Part shown: positions 1-11,289 of the stretch, piece after piece
How the letters are laid out: every line of letters begins with the position of its first letter
Position numbering within the stretch: the stretch's first letter is position 1
Assembly: GCA_963978545.1 (NCBI GenBank)
Contig: OZ021732.1
Span: 24,500,688 to 24,564,687, forward strand
Source of the DNA: Linyphia triangularis
Lineage: Eukaryota; Arthropoda; Arachnida; Araneae; Linyphiidae
Direction: 5' to 3'
Length of the DNA: 64,000 bases
Notes under the pieces: generated by a model
Told to the model about the DNA's origin: nothing
The model's input: only the letters and a program-made list of their open reading frames with translations
The model's database searches: none
Made by a program: the position numbers and the translations under genes

Positions 1-2726
1 GGACCTACTATAACGTACGCATATCCACAAGGGACGTGGGTAGCTATCTTCATAGTGCTGGAGGGGGTGGTGTCATCCAACTTCTCTACAAGGGCCTCAA
101 AGTCCGCGTATATTATATACGGGACTTTCTGGGTGAACTTGTACTGACTAAATTTCAGTACACAGTCCTTTGGAGTCGGCATCTTGATGTGTTGGGGTGA
201 GTGCTCGTTACAGTAAGGGATATGTGCTTTGAGAGTTTCCTCCTTGGCAAAACGATGAAGACAGCTATAACAATAGTGGGTCTTGTGTCCATGCTTAGTG
301 AGGTTGGTGAGAAGCCTGGACATACTCTTAATTAGACAGTAATGCTGCCTCTCTCCTTCTATGATGTAGAGGAGGTTGATAACCTCAGGATCCTCCCTCT
401 TAGAGATGTATAGAGGTAATATCTCATCATCTTCATAGCCGTAGACGTTAATGCGAAGGTTGTTCAGTGCCTCCACAAAACGAACTTTGCAGGGTTGGAC
501 GGGACAGCTTACATTTCCCATTTTGAGCTCATGCTCGAATTCCAGATAGTGAGAAACTCTGTAGGGATGATCTGTATGAGCAATGGGATGAAGAGCAGCC
601 AGGACAGACCAGATGAAACATTTACTGTCTTCGTTCTGGATGTTGAGGACGGCCTTCTTTGTTGCCAACTTGTTGGGCAACTTGAAGTGGCTGGCAGGGG
701 CTAGAGGTTGGTACGTAGCAGTCTTCACCTCCAAATGGATGATTTCATCGAGGACCCATCCAGATCCCCGCTCGATGAATTCATCGAAGGAGGACTTGAT
801 TTTGGCGAAGGCTTGGTCAATGTGTTCAGGGAGGACGCTGTCATCCAGCTCCATGCTGACCTTGCTCCGGAAATAGGGTGTGGCATATTCCTCGTCTCCC
901 TCATCACTCTTGCGAACGAACCGGATTTTAGACACAGCATACCACTTAATGGCCCTCTTCTCTCCCAACTCCTCCTGCAGCACATCCTGAACTTGGGGAG
1001 TGCTTTCCCTAATGAAGAGAAGCAGGTCTCCAACTGCCTCTTCACTTGGGAATAAATGGCGAGTGGCAAAGACATCAGACGTCTTCACCTCTACTCTCCT
1101 CCTTCTGGGCACAGAGGGTGCAGGTTGAATTCCTCCTACTTGAGCAACTCGAAGGTGGGTGAGAAGATGTTGCATCATAACATCCTTACGACCGAAACTC
1201 TTTCCGCAGTCAGGACAGGCATGAGGGGTGGCGGATTGATGACTCTCCATGTGACGGATTAAGTCTGCATTACGTGTGAAGGACTTCTGGCATATCTCAC
1301 AGGTGAAATTCTTCTTGCCAGCATGATTCTTCAAATGCCTATTGAGATGACATTTCTGGACAAAGGTCTTCCCGCAGATGTGACATATCTGTTGACAATA
1401 AAACTATGATAAGTTACATGAAATTATTTCACAGTAATAGTAGGCATATTATTTAAAATTTGTCTTTTCCTAAAACACATTTTATTACAAAAAAAAAAAA
1501 AAAAAAAAAAAAAACTTTCTCTTCTTCTACTTGTAAAATACATCAATCTGAAAGCACTATATTTTAAATCTCGATAAACTGTTAAATTCTTCTCTGAAAA
1601 ACTATTAATTCTAAAAATTCATTCTCCAAGAAAAAAAAATAAAAATACTTACATGAGCTTCAACATTGGAATTCCTAGCATTGGAAGGTCCAGCAATTGA
1701 GGATGCAGCATGTTGTGAGGGTCTAGCAGCAAGTACCTAAGAAAATTATTTAACATTTAAATAAGCTATTTTAACATATTCTAAACAATAGTTTATCTTT
1801 AGAATGTAATACTTACAGTTTTCTGATGGATTTTCAAATGTCTTGTCAAATGACATTTCTGTACGAAACCCTTCTTACAGATGGTACAGACCTGTTGAAA
1901 ATAGAAATTTTGAGTAACATGTTTTAAAAGTTAATATTATTTCACCTAAATGATTGAAATAATACTTACATGTAAACCGCGTGAGGTGGATGCAGCATTA
2001 GAAGGCCCAGCAGCACCAGTAGATTCAACAACAACCTCCTAAAGTAAGATATTGAGAAATTATTCTAAGTTTTTTACGTCAGAGAAAAATCGGGCGTGAA
2101 TTTGGGGCGACTTTGAATAGTTACAACAATGAAAATTGCTAAGTATAAAAGCAATGAAAATTTTGGCTTGAATTTGGGGCAACTTTGAAAAGTTACTACA
2201 CTGACAATTACTAAGTACAAAAAGTAATGAAAATTTCAGCGTGAATTTGGGGCGACTTTGAATAGTTACAACATTGAAAATTACTAAGCAATGAAAATTT
2301 TGGCGTGAATCTAATACTAATATTCAAGTGAATGACATTTAGAAAAAATACCAAGTACAAATGTAATACAAATTATGGCGTGAATCTTATACTAATGAAC
2401 AACATTTAGAAAAAGTTTTAAGGAATATATTATTGACATGAATTTTAAATATAATTGAGAAAGTTTTAAGTGAACAAATCAATTATGCGACGTTAAATAA
2501 CACAGTTTAAAATTTATCTTAGACATTAAACATTCATCTACTTAAAAGCAACAAGTTTAACCTTATTTAAAGAATATTCTTTTAGATACATAGTAAGTAA
2601 TTTTAAAATAAATACAATCTATAAGCATTCAAACATAATTTAAAAATATATTACTAAAAGAACACTTACTTGGTCATTAACTTCCATAACGATATCCATG
2701 GGAGAAGGAGAACGTGATGATGACAT
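1..2726 (-). CDS. Polinton/Maverick-type zinc-finger DNA polymerase B, N-terminal half (5 exons, runs off left edge)
   Basis: Minus-strand gene with start codon 2726-2724 and exons 2726-2670, 2038-1970, 1891-1817, 1736-1653 and 1388-1. Every internal junction is GT-AG with GTAAGT donors, and the phases are all 0, giving about 557 codons before the window edge. The protein has a Ser/Ala-rich N-terminus, one C2H2 finger in exon 3 (residues ~44-64), and three more at the start of exon 5. After a linker come another Cys/His-rich module and YADFEAL near residue 522, which matches the Exo I motif (D-x-E) of the 3'-5' exonuclease of family B polymerases. This layout is typical of polymerase genes carried by arthropod Polintons/Mavericks, which replicate DNA by protein priming. 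The catalytic polymerase half would lie left of position 1. The frame is intact here, so this half is not visibly decayed. Family assignment is from recall of the motif order. Confidence 0.75.
2085..2400. repeat. Tandem repeat inside polymerase B intron
   Basis: Four to five imperfect copies of a unit of roughly 75 bp built around gaatttggggc(g/a)actttgaa, aagttac and gaaaatt. They lie entirely within the intron between the first two coding exons. The remainder of that intron (2400-2660) is AT-rich with nothing recognised. Confidence 0.7.
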
Positions 2727-2915
2727 TATAAATAACTGAAATTTAAAAAATATATATATAAATATCGAAAGAAAAACATACATTTTCAATACAAGTTGGA
2801 AATAATTTTTATGTAATACATGAATCGACTACTTTAACATACTTAACACATTTTAATATATATATATATTACTTAAAAGATACTAACATTTCACAAATAC
2901 TAAATATTTACTTAC
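2664..2915 (-). other. 5'UTR intron of the polymerase B gene
   Basis: On the minus strand the promoter-proximal exon ends at 2916 before a GTAAGT donor (2915-2910). A CAG acceptor at 2738-2736 lies just upstream of the start codon, so the first intron (about 2915-2736) is in the 5'UTR. The coding part of exon 1 follows and ends at the donor 2669-2664. The same exon end and GTAAGT donor recur in the inverted cassette at 8336-8345. Confidence 0.6.
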
Positions 2916-3260
2916 CGAATAATTCAGATGAAATCAGAAAAAAGCTAAAGTAGCAGCAAAATATGATAAACAAGCACAATAAGCAAATACTAAGCAAATA
3001 CGATAAACGTCTTTCGCCCTCAGGAATCTAAGTAGAAATGACGAGACGGCAACCGGTAGCGTCTATATATGAGGGGTGATCACGTAACTTCACCGATCAA
3101 TCAGATTTCACGGTAGAGGGCGCTGCTTGGTTCTAACCGATCAGAGCGGGTGGGGAGCGAGACTAGGCATGTTTCAACACGCTTCAACGCGTTTGCGAGT
3201 TGAGTTGTTGATAATGATTGCAAAATATAAACTCATTGGCTTTTAACACATGACGTCATA
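2910..3260 (-). promoter_or_regulatory. Promoter/5'UTR cassette, left inverted copy
   Basis: Read on the minus strand, this has a CRE (TGACGTCA, 3251-3258), a CACGTGATCACC-like segment, a TATATA box (3064-3070), a putative start near 3035-3040, a short 5'UTR exon and a GTAAGT donor. A closely similar sequence in the opposite orientation lies at 8036-8345. It sits directly upstream of the polymerase B gene. Calling it a promoter is inference from TATA position, CRE and the spliced 5'UTR. Confidence 0.6.
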
Positions 3261-3863
3261 ATGATGATATGGCTGGAATCTAGCATTTAAACAGATAAGG
3301 TATTGGCGCTTATTTATTAAATGAATATTTATTTATAGAAAAATTATCACGTGGGTTTTTAACGTTGATACTTGTTGAAATGGAAAGATTTAAGTAATAG
3401 TTGATGAATAATTATAAAATATAATTTAAACTAATTTTAAAACTTGCAGAAAAATTACCACGTGGTGGGAATTGAAGATAGCGTTCTTGCTTGAAAAATA
3501 TTTATGCTACGTCACAGAGGGGATATAGTGGGAATTTTGCATTTAAACGGAGTTTCAAGGAATTTTAAGGTATTGGTATGATCTTAAGGATATTAATTTT
3601 ATCAAGTTTTGTTCTTTATAAGGTAAAGTTTATAGTTGAATGTGGTAGTTGCAAGTATGGTTCTATCGAGTGAGGTTGTGAATACTGCATACTTGTGTAT
3701 TTGTTTATGTGTTGCATTATTATTTATTTATTTTTTAAGTAGTAGTGATCGATTCGCTATCGATTTTACGCTTCGTCTCAATGAAACTGGAAACTTATCT
3801 ATTTCAATGTGAAAATGTTAAGACTTAGGATACAGATAAGAGTTAATAAAATTTCTTGCTGTA

Positions 3864-4493
3864 ATGAATGCGACGTATCAAGACCCGGGTCATGTAGCAA
3901 GTTTCGGTGGTATCGATGCATTATACCATGCCTCAGGAAGAAAGATTCCCAAGAAAACGATACAGAAATGGCTAACGGGGGTGGATGCGTACACTCTACA
4001 CAAGTCCATTCGTCATAAATTTCCTACGAATCGGGTGATTGTTTATAACATTGATCAGCAATGGCAAGCGGATTTGGTGGATATGTCAAGTCTCCAAAAG
4101 TTTAATGATGGTTATCTCTTTATTTTGAGTTGTATTGATGTGCTATCAAAGTGTGGATGGCTAATTCCTCTGAAACGAAAGAGAGGTATAGATATTGTTG
4201 AGGCTTTTCAAATAATATTCGATCAACGAACTCCGAAATCACTTCAGACTGATCAGGGAACGGAATTTAAGAATAATCTATTTCAGACCTTGTTAAAAAA
4301 GAAGGGGATTAGATTTTTCACGACATATAATTTGTCGAAAGCAAACATAGTCGAGCGTTGGAATAGAAGTATTAAAACTAAAATGTGGAAGTACTTTACT
4401 GCTAAAAATACGCATAAATACATTGACGTATTACAAGATTTAGTGAAAAGTTATAATCATACTTACCATTCAAAGCACATGCGAGTTATGTGA
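3864..4493 (+). CDS. Polinton/Maverick retroviral-like integrase, C-terminally truncated
   Basis: A 209-aa reading frame with the DDE integrase core. D70 is in QADLVDM, D130 in TDQGTEF and E164 in ANIVERWNRSIK. This is the rve fold characteristic of Polinton/Maverick integrases, which cut and join the element ends during insertion. The upstream Zn-binding-like region is present in part. After the TYH segment the frame goes straight to an unrelated short tail and a stop, so the C-terminal domain expected in the family is missing. It lies between the two inverted promoter cassettes and on the opposite strand to the polymerase B gene. No capsid, ATPase or protease gene of a full Polinton is visible nearby. 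It is likely a remnant, and whether its Met is the true start is not certain. Confidence 0.75.
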   Translation: MNATYQDPGHVASFGGIDALYHASGRKIPKKTIQKWLTGVDAYTLHKSIRHKFPTNRVIVYNIDQQWQADLVDMSSLQKFNDGYLFILSCIDVLSKCGWLIPLKRKRGIDIVEAFQIIFDQRTPKSLQTDQGTEFKNNLFQTLLKKKGIRFFTTYNLSKANIVERWNRSIKTKMWKYFTAKNTHKYIDVLQDLVKSYNHTYHSKHMRVM

Positions 4494-6200
4494 ATAAACC
4501 ATATGCAACTTAGCTAAATTTAAGTAATTAAGTTGTGAAGTTTTATCTTTGCCATAGAAAATATATTTATTTTTACTGATTTTTGTTAAGTGCTAAGACG
4601 ATCTTTTACAAAGTATGTCTTCTTGCAACATGAGAAAAGATGCGAAATGATAAGGACTTCTCTGGTATGCTTTCAATTCCTTGAGAAATACATTTAGCTT
4701 AACTACAAGACTTGTTCCGATTCTGAAGTATGCTATTTCCTATCGTAATTTATAATTTTACATGATACTTGGTTTAAAAGTTGAAAAAGTTTGCACAAAT
4801 TTCCTATGTAAGTTCTGCTTCACTGAAAAGTTATCGGTCACAAGCAATAAAAATTTCACTTTGTTTGACTAATGTTATGTATGTGTTAATTATCATGAGT
4901 AATATCAGTTTTATTTGTGTCTTTCGAAAGCGAGCATTCATAAATTTAAAAGGATATTTCAAACTATTTTCAAAATATAAGTATCTTTTACAAGTTTTTT
5001 CCGGAATGAACTTTGCTCAGTTATATTAATATTGAATATTCATCTTACAAAATAAGCCTCTTGTAAAACACATTCCGTTTCAGTTTTTCTGAAATTTATG
5101 TATAAGTTATTTAGAAATTATGGGTGGAAGTTAAAAATCTCTATATTAATGATATATTGTCAGCACCTCTCAAATAAAAAAAAAATTCATGTATAATTTA
5201 GTTTGTCCAGATGATGTTCAATTTTACGTAGTAACAAACTCTACATTTTCCAAATTTATGCTAGTTTTTCACAAGAAAAAAAAAATATATTCTTTAAGTT
5301 TGCCTAGCAAACTTTTTTCAGTATTTAAATTTTCTAAGTATATTCCATCACATGAGTAGTTAACTATTTCCACTAAGGAAAATATCTTATTATTTTAGTT
5401 TGTTTGATTGATGTTAGATTTTTATGTTTCTGATTGGTGATTTGCATATACAGTTTTAAAAACTTTACACAATTCGCAACATATATGTTAGAAATAATAG
5501 TATATCGCATCTGAGATTGAAAAAATTTATAACTATTATCATGTAAAGAAGGTTAAATTTTAAAAACATGTCATTGAATATGAGTGTTACCATGAAAAAA
5601 GTTAACTAAATTACTTGTGATTTCCTTTCAGAGTATAAAAAGTTATATAGTTTACATATAATTCGCAAGTTTCATTCAATTTTTCTTAAGATGTTTTAAA
5701 AGTCTTGCAGGTGATTTTCAAAACTTAAATGCATATCTACAATGTATTTAATATCTACAATTTATTTAATATTTTCCCCCAATTCACCTTTCTTAGATAA
5801 GTAAAATAAACCTTAGTCAGCATGTATTGCACGAGTTAATACGACACCTTAACGTATATTATTACAAAGTAAATTGTCTAAGTCTTTCTTGAAGTAACAT
5901 AAATTTCCAACTTGTATTGATTTTCCGATTGAAAAGTAGAGGTGAATTTTTTTCCTTGGAGTATCTATAACTAGTATTTATTTTAAATCTCTTACTATTT
6001 TTCTTCTATGTAACAATTTTGTTAAGTTTTACCCGTATTGTAGCATATAATCTCACTGAGTTTGAACAATATTCAATGTTTTAGACAATAGAAAAGTTTT
6101 CAAGTAGAAATGATCTTAAATTCTCCAAGTGAATCATACTTTTTGGAAGAAAGTCCATGCGAATTCTACCTTCACTTACTAATGTGTCTTTAAAATCCAC
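4494..6200. other. AT-rich stretch, no gene seen
   Basis: Very AT-rich, with no open frame of recognisable family and no clear repeats. A short 82-codon frame at 4781-5029 has low-complexity, AT-driven composition and is not supported as a gene. Confidence 0.5.
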
Positions 6201-6249
6201 TTCATTCATTCCAAGTTTTCACAAACATTTCATTATGAAAAAGGAAAAG

Positions 6250-6430
6250 TAGGAAAATGATAATCTCGAAGACCTGCTGACACACCGCAGCATCACCCGC
6301 TGCTTGCGCGTCGATGCTGTTGTTCTTGCTGTACAAGTCTCCCGACCTGTTTGAACAAGTATTAGCGTGACTCATCCTCCGGTCTAAAAATGCCGGCAAG
6401 TGGCGTATCACCTACCGCTAACCTGATTGG
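6250..6430 (-). other. GC-rich island, possible exon or promoter remnant
   Basis: About 180 bp of markedly higher GC in an AT-rich region. On the minus strand a short frame starts MSHANTCSNRSGDL and runs to a CAG/GT that could be a splice donor. No family was recognised. It could be another Polinton gene's first exon or promoter, but that is a guess. Confidence 0.25.
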
Positions 6431-6469
6431 CTAATTACCGTCACATGCTTATCACCCCGTTTAAAGACG

Positions 6470-7910
6470 TGAATTTTATATGTAAAGTAAATTTTTACGC
6501 TAACGCTTAAATTCTTTGCTATAGAAAGTTCAAGTATGTTATTTTTTTTTTCTCTTATATGTTACATTTTAAACACATGATATGAAATTTTTACGTTATG
6601 CTTATCTTAGAAATTTTTGAGTATGTTACTTTTTCTTTTATTTAACATTAACCTAAGAGTTTAATTGTATATGAAGAGTAAATTGTCACGTTAAAGCTTA
6701 AGGATATGATATTTTTGTGAGGTAAATTTTCGTGTAAAGGTTAAAATTCTTTATCTTTGAAATTTTTATTCTTTTAAATTTCCCATTATTTAACATTAAC
6801 CTAAGAAAATAATTGTGTATGAAAATGTCGCGTATTGTTTAAATTGTTGTCGAAGAAAGTTTAAGTATGTTATTTTTTTTTTTCTAATTTAGCATTATTC
6901 TTACACATTTTAAAGATAAAAATTTTATGCGTGAAATAAATTTTCGCATATTGTTTCAATTCCTTACCTTATAAATTTTTAGTATTTCTTTTTCTCTAAT
7001 TTAGCGTTATTCTTACACATTTGAACGACATAATTTTTATATGTGTGGTAAATTTTCGCGTATTATTTAAATTATTTGCCTTATAAATTTTTAGAGCTTC
7101 TTTTTTATCTTATTTATCGTTGATATAAGAGTATGATTGTACATGTGAAGTTAATTTTAACGTTCAATTTTAAATTCTTTGCCTTGTAAATTTTTAGTGT
7201 TTCTTTTTTCTAAAAGTTAGAGTTGTCATTATACATTTTAACGATATGAATGGCAATGTTTGAATTCTTTGTCGTAGAAATTATAGGTATGTTATACTTT
7301 CCTCCTGCATGTCAAATTTAAAGTCGTGATTTTTATGTATATAGTAAATTTTTGCGTTAATGTTAAAGTTATTTGTCGTAGAAAGTTTAAGTATGTTACT
7401 TTTTTCTTTTATTCAGCGATATTTTAAATACATGATTTTTATATATGTAGTAAATTTTCACTCAAATGTTAAAATTATTTATCGTAGAAATTTTAAGTAT
7501 GCTAATTCTTCTTACATGTCACATTTTAATGTCGTGATTTTTATATGTGAAGTAAATTTTTACGTTAATGTTAAAGTTATTTGTCGTAGAAAGTTTAAGT
7601 ACGTTACTTTTCTCTTGCGTGTCATATTTTAAAGTCGTGATTTTTATATATGAAGGGAATTTTCGAGTAAAGGTTAAATATTTATCTTAGAAATTTTAAG
7701 TAAGTTACTTTTTTCTCTTATTTAGCGATATTTTTACTCATTTTAAAGTGATTTTTATGTGAAAAGTAAATTTTTTACGTTAATGTTAAAGTTATTTATT
7801 TTAAAGAGTTTAAGTATGTTACTTTTTTTTTTATTTAGTGATATTCGTACACATTTTAAAGACATGATTTTTATTCGTAAAGTAAATTTTCACGTTCACT
7901 TTTTTTATAA
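6470..7910. repeat. Tandem array, ~105-bp AT-rich unit
   Basis: About a dozen diverged copies of a unit recognisable by gtaaattttcacgtt, then aaattcttt/gtcgtagaaa, then tttaagtatgttactttt, then cattttaaa, then gtgatttttatatgt. Spacing is roughly 100-110 bp. ORFs of 61 and 90 codons in the array are artefacts of the repeat. Confidence 0.8.
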
Positions 7911-8035
7911 GTTTATTTTTTATAATAATAATAATAAAATCTGATAATTATTACTAAATATTATCTTTATATTTAATAAATTTCATAATTACTCCAATTG
8001 CAACAACTGTCTACGCTAAAAACCCATTCGCTACA

Positions 8036-8345
8036 CTATGACGTCACGAACAAATTATCTATCACTTTAACTGTTTCAAGCAAGATCGTTACACAACAAC
8101 TCAACTCGCAACCGCGTTGAAGCGTGTTGAAACATCCCTAGTCTCGCTCCCTTCCCTTCTGACGGGTCGATAGTCAGTAGCACCCTCTACCGTGAAACCT
8201 GATTGGTCGGTGAAGTCACGTGATCACCCCTCATATATAGACGCTACCAGTTGTCGTCTCGCCATTTCTACTTAGATACCTGAGTGTGAAAGACGTGTTT
8301 AATACTTCGTGTTTCGCAGATTTCGTTTCGATTATTCGGTAAGTG
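8036..8345 (+). promoter_or_regulatory. Promoter/5'UTR cassette, right inverted copy
   Basis: Near-copy of the minus-strand cassette at 2910-3260, here on the plus strand. It has CRE TGACGTCA (8039-8046), the shared CAACTCAACTCGCAA and GTTGAAGCGTGTTGAAAC segments, CACGTGATCACC, TATATA (8234-8239), a 5'UTR exon ending ATTATTCG and a GTAAGT donor at about 8339. The gene that should follow is reduced to a 36-codon remnant. Confidence 0.6.
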
Positions 8346-8359
8346 AATTTTTAAACATC

Positions 8360-8467
8360 TTCTCACTCCAACAAACCAAGAGAGCCTTGTCGGCCTATGA
8401 CGACAAGCGGTATCTGCTGGAAGATGGCATAACCAGCTATGCCTATGGTCACTTCAAAATTCCTTAA
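8360..8467 (+). pseudogene. Polymerase B C-terminal remnant
   Basis: Open for 35 codons plus stop (TAA 8465-8467). It contains the motif KRALSAYDDKRYLLEDG followed by a YGHFKI end, which I recognise as the extreme C-terminus of Polinton-associated polymerase B proteins. It begins just 15 bp after the splice donor of the promoter cassette. A full gene therefore appears to have lost everything between its 5'UTR intron and its last codons. Confidence 0.6.
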
Positions 8468-9280
8468 ATCATTCATTTAATCCTTAAATTTTTATTATTT
8501 TTTTATCTCTTTAAGCCTTAATTTAACTAAAATATTACTTTAACTAAATTTTTAAAAACTTATTTAACGTTAATTTTTTTTTTTCAGGATTTTGTATGTG
8601 ATCATTAAATTTAATTCATGAGAGAAATATACGTTCTCACAAGTCTTCTTTTCAGATTTTTTAAAATTTTAAATTGTTTAGGATTTAAGGTAATGATGTC
8701 TTCTTAAAAGATATTATTGGATGGTTGATTAGTGACCTCATATTTCAAGGAAATATACGTTCTTTGAAATAAGTTTTTTTTTTTTGTTAGGGTGGAGTGA
8801 GGCGGTACCAATTCTTCCTAAAAGAGGTATCGGGCTGGAGGTGGGTCCTCACCTTTAATAAATAATTTTTCAAAATTTATTAATTGTAATTCTAAAGTCT
8901 TAACTTATTCAAAATTAGTTAGGGAAGGGGGGGGGGGTAGATGAGTTACCATGAAGGCAACGTCCGATAGTCGATATTTTAACAATTGTTTGGTAAAATA
9001 TTGAAATGTCACGTGTAGCTCGGGGTTAGGGTTCTTTAGACCCTTAGCAAATGGCCTTCACTTTTATTAACTTTTCAAATTTAACATTTTTTTTTTTGTG
9101 TAACTTTGTTGCAGGTATTTTAACTTGGCTAAAGGATATGTAAGTAACTCGCTAGAAAACCAAACAGTCAATCAGGAGTTAACTTTTGGTCACATGTTTA
9201 AAACTTATCAGTCACAAGCGAGCATTTAGCTGACCGATCAGAACTCGTTGCCAACACCTGAAAACTAAATTTGGTATATA
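8468..9280. other. No gene seen; AT-rich with G-run
   Basis: Contains two copies of a (g)aaatatacgttct segment (near 8622 and 8752), a G10 run near 8927, and a small CAG-flanked segment ending in GTAAGT near 9112-9145 that could be an exon. No protein family was recognised. Confidence 0.4.
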
Positions 9281-9284
9281 TCCA

Positions 9285-9680
9285 ATGTTATCACCACTTA
9301 AAACGTAAATCTTAACATAGAATGACGCCATACCCACTGTGACGTCATTAGTAAAAATACCTATCACTCTAACTTATTCGTTTAGAAGCAGCCCTAGAAC
9401 AATTCAGCTCCATCTTAAAGGTAAATCGACACTAAAAAGTGTTGCCATCGCTCTAAACTTTGATATACAACACATTATGACGTCATACTTACTGTGACGT
9501 CACGCAATAAAAACCTATCATTCTAACTTATTCGCTAAGAAGCAGTCCTAGAACAACTCAGCTCCGTCTGCTAGATAAACCGAAACTAAAAAAAGTGTTG
9601 CCACCACTCAAAACTTTGATATAAAACACATTATGACGTCATACCTACTGTGACGTCATACACAAACAGCTTATAATGAA
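9285..9680. repeat. CRE-bearing tandem repeat, ~155-bp unit, three copies
   Basis: Three copies of a unit containing gacgtcata-(7 to 8 nt)-ctgtgacgtca, then cctatca(c/t)tctaacttattcg, then agaacaactcagctcc, then gtgttgcca. The period between CRE pairs is 150-156 bp. Exact TGACGTCA octamers lie at 9341, 9478, 9495, 9634 and 9651. The flanking motifs resemble those beside the inverted cassettes at 3250 and 8040. Confidence 0.8.
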
Positions 9681-9714
9681 ACTAAAACAACAGCAGGAGG
9701 GGAACAACTCAACT

Positions 9715-9842
9715 CCACTTCCGGTCACGTGACTTCCGGTGACGGCATATCCTGTGATGTCACTTCCTGTGACGTCATATCCGGTCACGCCCCCTTCCGG
9801 TGACGTCATCATCCCTCATCCCATCCCGCATCCCGCCATGGC
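9715..9842. promoter_or_regulatory. CRE/ETS/E-box cluster, promoter-like
   Basis: GC-rich block with repeated ACTTCCGG (ETS-type) sites, CACGTG (E-box, near 9727) and two more TGACGTCA octamers (9770, 9801), ending at a strong Kozak-type GCCATGG. The ATG opens only 19 codons (MAQDRHFLTTS...) before a stop. Promoter function is inferred from site density only. Confidence 0.4.
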
Positions 9843-9869
9843 TCAGGATCGGCATTTTCTAACTACTAG

Positions 9870-10850
9870 TACTTTTTTAATTAATTTTTTTAATTAATTT
9901 ATTTTTTACAAAGTGTCTTCAAATCGAGGTACAGCTCTGAAATTTTCAGCATAAGTAGTTTTAGCCTTCTAATTGGACTTTTGAAAAGCAGAATGTTAAA
10001 ATTTTAATTAGTTATTTTTTAATTAATTTTCTTAATTAATTAACAAATTTTTTTACAAAACGACTTCTAATAGGGCTATAGTTCTGAAATTTTCAACATA
10101 AGTAGTTTTGGCCTTTTAATTGGTCTTTTGAAAAACAGAATTTTAAATTTTTATTTAGTTTTTTTTTTTTTTAATTAATCTTTTTAAATTAATCAATACA
10201 TATTTTACAAAACAATTTATAATAGGGCTACAGCTCTGAAAATTTCAACAAAAGTAGTTTTAGCCTTTTAATTGGACTTTTGAAAAACAGAATTTTAAAT
10301 TTTTATTTAGTTCCATTTTAATTAATATTTTTAATTAATTAATATATATTTTGCAAAACTATTTCTAATTGGGCTACAGCTCTGAAATTTTCAACATAAG
10401 TAGTTTTGGCCTTTCAATTGGACTTTTCAAAACAGAATATTAAATTTGTAATTATTTCTTTTTTTAATTAATTAATAAATATTTTACAAAATGATTTCTA
10501 ATAAGGCTACAGCTCTAAAATTTTCAACATAAGTAGTTTTGGCCTTGAAACTGGACTTATGAAAAAAATAATTTTGAAATTTTATTTGTTTTTTAATTAA
10601 TTAATTAACAAATATTTTACAAAACGATTTCTAACTGGGCTACATTTCTTAAATTTTCAACACAAATAGTTTTGCTCTTCTAATTGGTCTTATTTGACAA
10701 AAAGAACATTACAATTTTTATTTGTTTTTAATGAATTTTTAGTTAATATTTTCACAAAAAATGACTTCTAATAGGCCTAGAGCTCTGAAAGTTTCAACAT
10801 AAGTAGTTTTGACCTTTTAATTTTGCTTTTTTACAAAATCACCTGTTAAT
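9870..10850. repeat. Satellite-like tandem array, 120-150-bp unit, seven copies
   Basis: Seven copies of a unit with ttaattaatt, acaaaacgatttctaatagggctacagctctgaaattttcaacat, aagtagttttggccttttaattggactttt, then a tail with gaaaaacagaatttt. Copies are centred near 9950, 10100, 10250, 10400, 10530, 10665 and 10803. Reverse-orientation copies occur at 11290-11350 and 11420-11500. Confidence 0.85.
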
Positions 10851-11275
10851 ATACTCCTAAAGGGGTGTTGTATTATAGTTATTAACGGAGAATTTTTTTA
10901 TTGTTTCTCGACAAGGGAGGGGCTTCCAATATTAAGGCTTTACGTAGCAATTAGTTTTTAGTGTGTCAAGCGACCTTACGATTACACAGTAATGAACTCA
11001 TGTTTACGAGTTCATGTAAAGCGAGGTCATGTTTGCATAGCAATAAACCTTTCAACGAGTTAAGTAAGCCTGTGCATATGTGTCAATGACTTTTTCAGCT
11101 AGCTAAGCGAGCTCGATTTTACGTTGCGATGAACCTTCCTGCAAGCGAAGCACCAAAAATTGGGGCATGTACACCAATGACGGATTTCCGCAACGCGGGG
11201 CCTCACAGCTGACTAAAATATTGCACATCGTAAAATTTCGTGGCGAAGCACGGGTATTTAGCTAGTTTCATTATA
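10850..11275 (+). mobile_element. Helitron-like 3' end
   Basis: Ends in a hairpin (CGTG-GCGAAG-CACG, near 11241-11254) followed about 13 bases later by CTAG and a T at 11275/11276. That is the format of Helitron 3' termini (hairpin plus CTRR, inserted before T). The matching TC 5' end was not found, so the extent is unknown. Confidence 0.4.
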
Positions 11276-11289
11276 TATTTGTCAAAAGC

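Noticed and set aside
725..1075. 116-codon minus frame overlapping polymerase exon 5
   Set aside because: Out of frame with the spliced zinc-finger/polymerase reading, which has clear motifs. This one has none.
7360..7944. Two short ORFs in the 105-bp array
   Set aside because: They are read from the tandem repeat and repeat the same residues.
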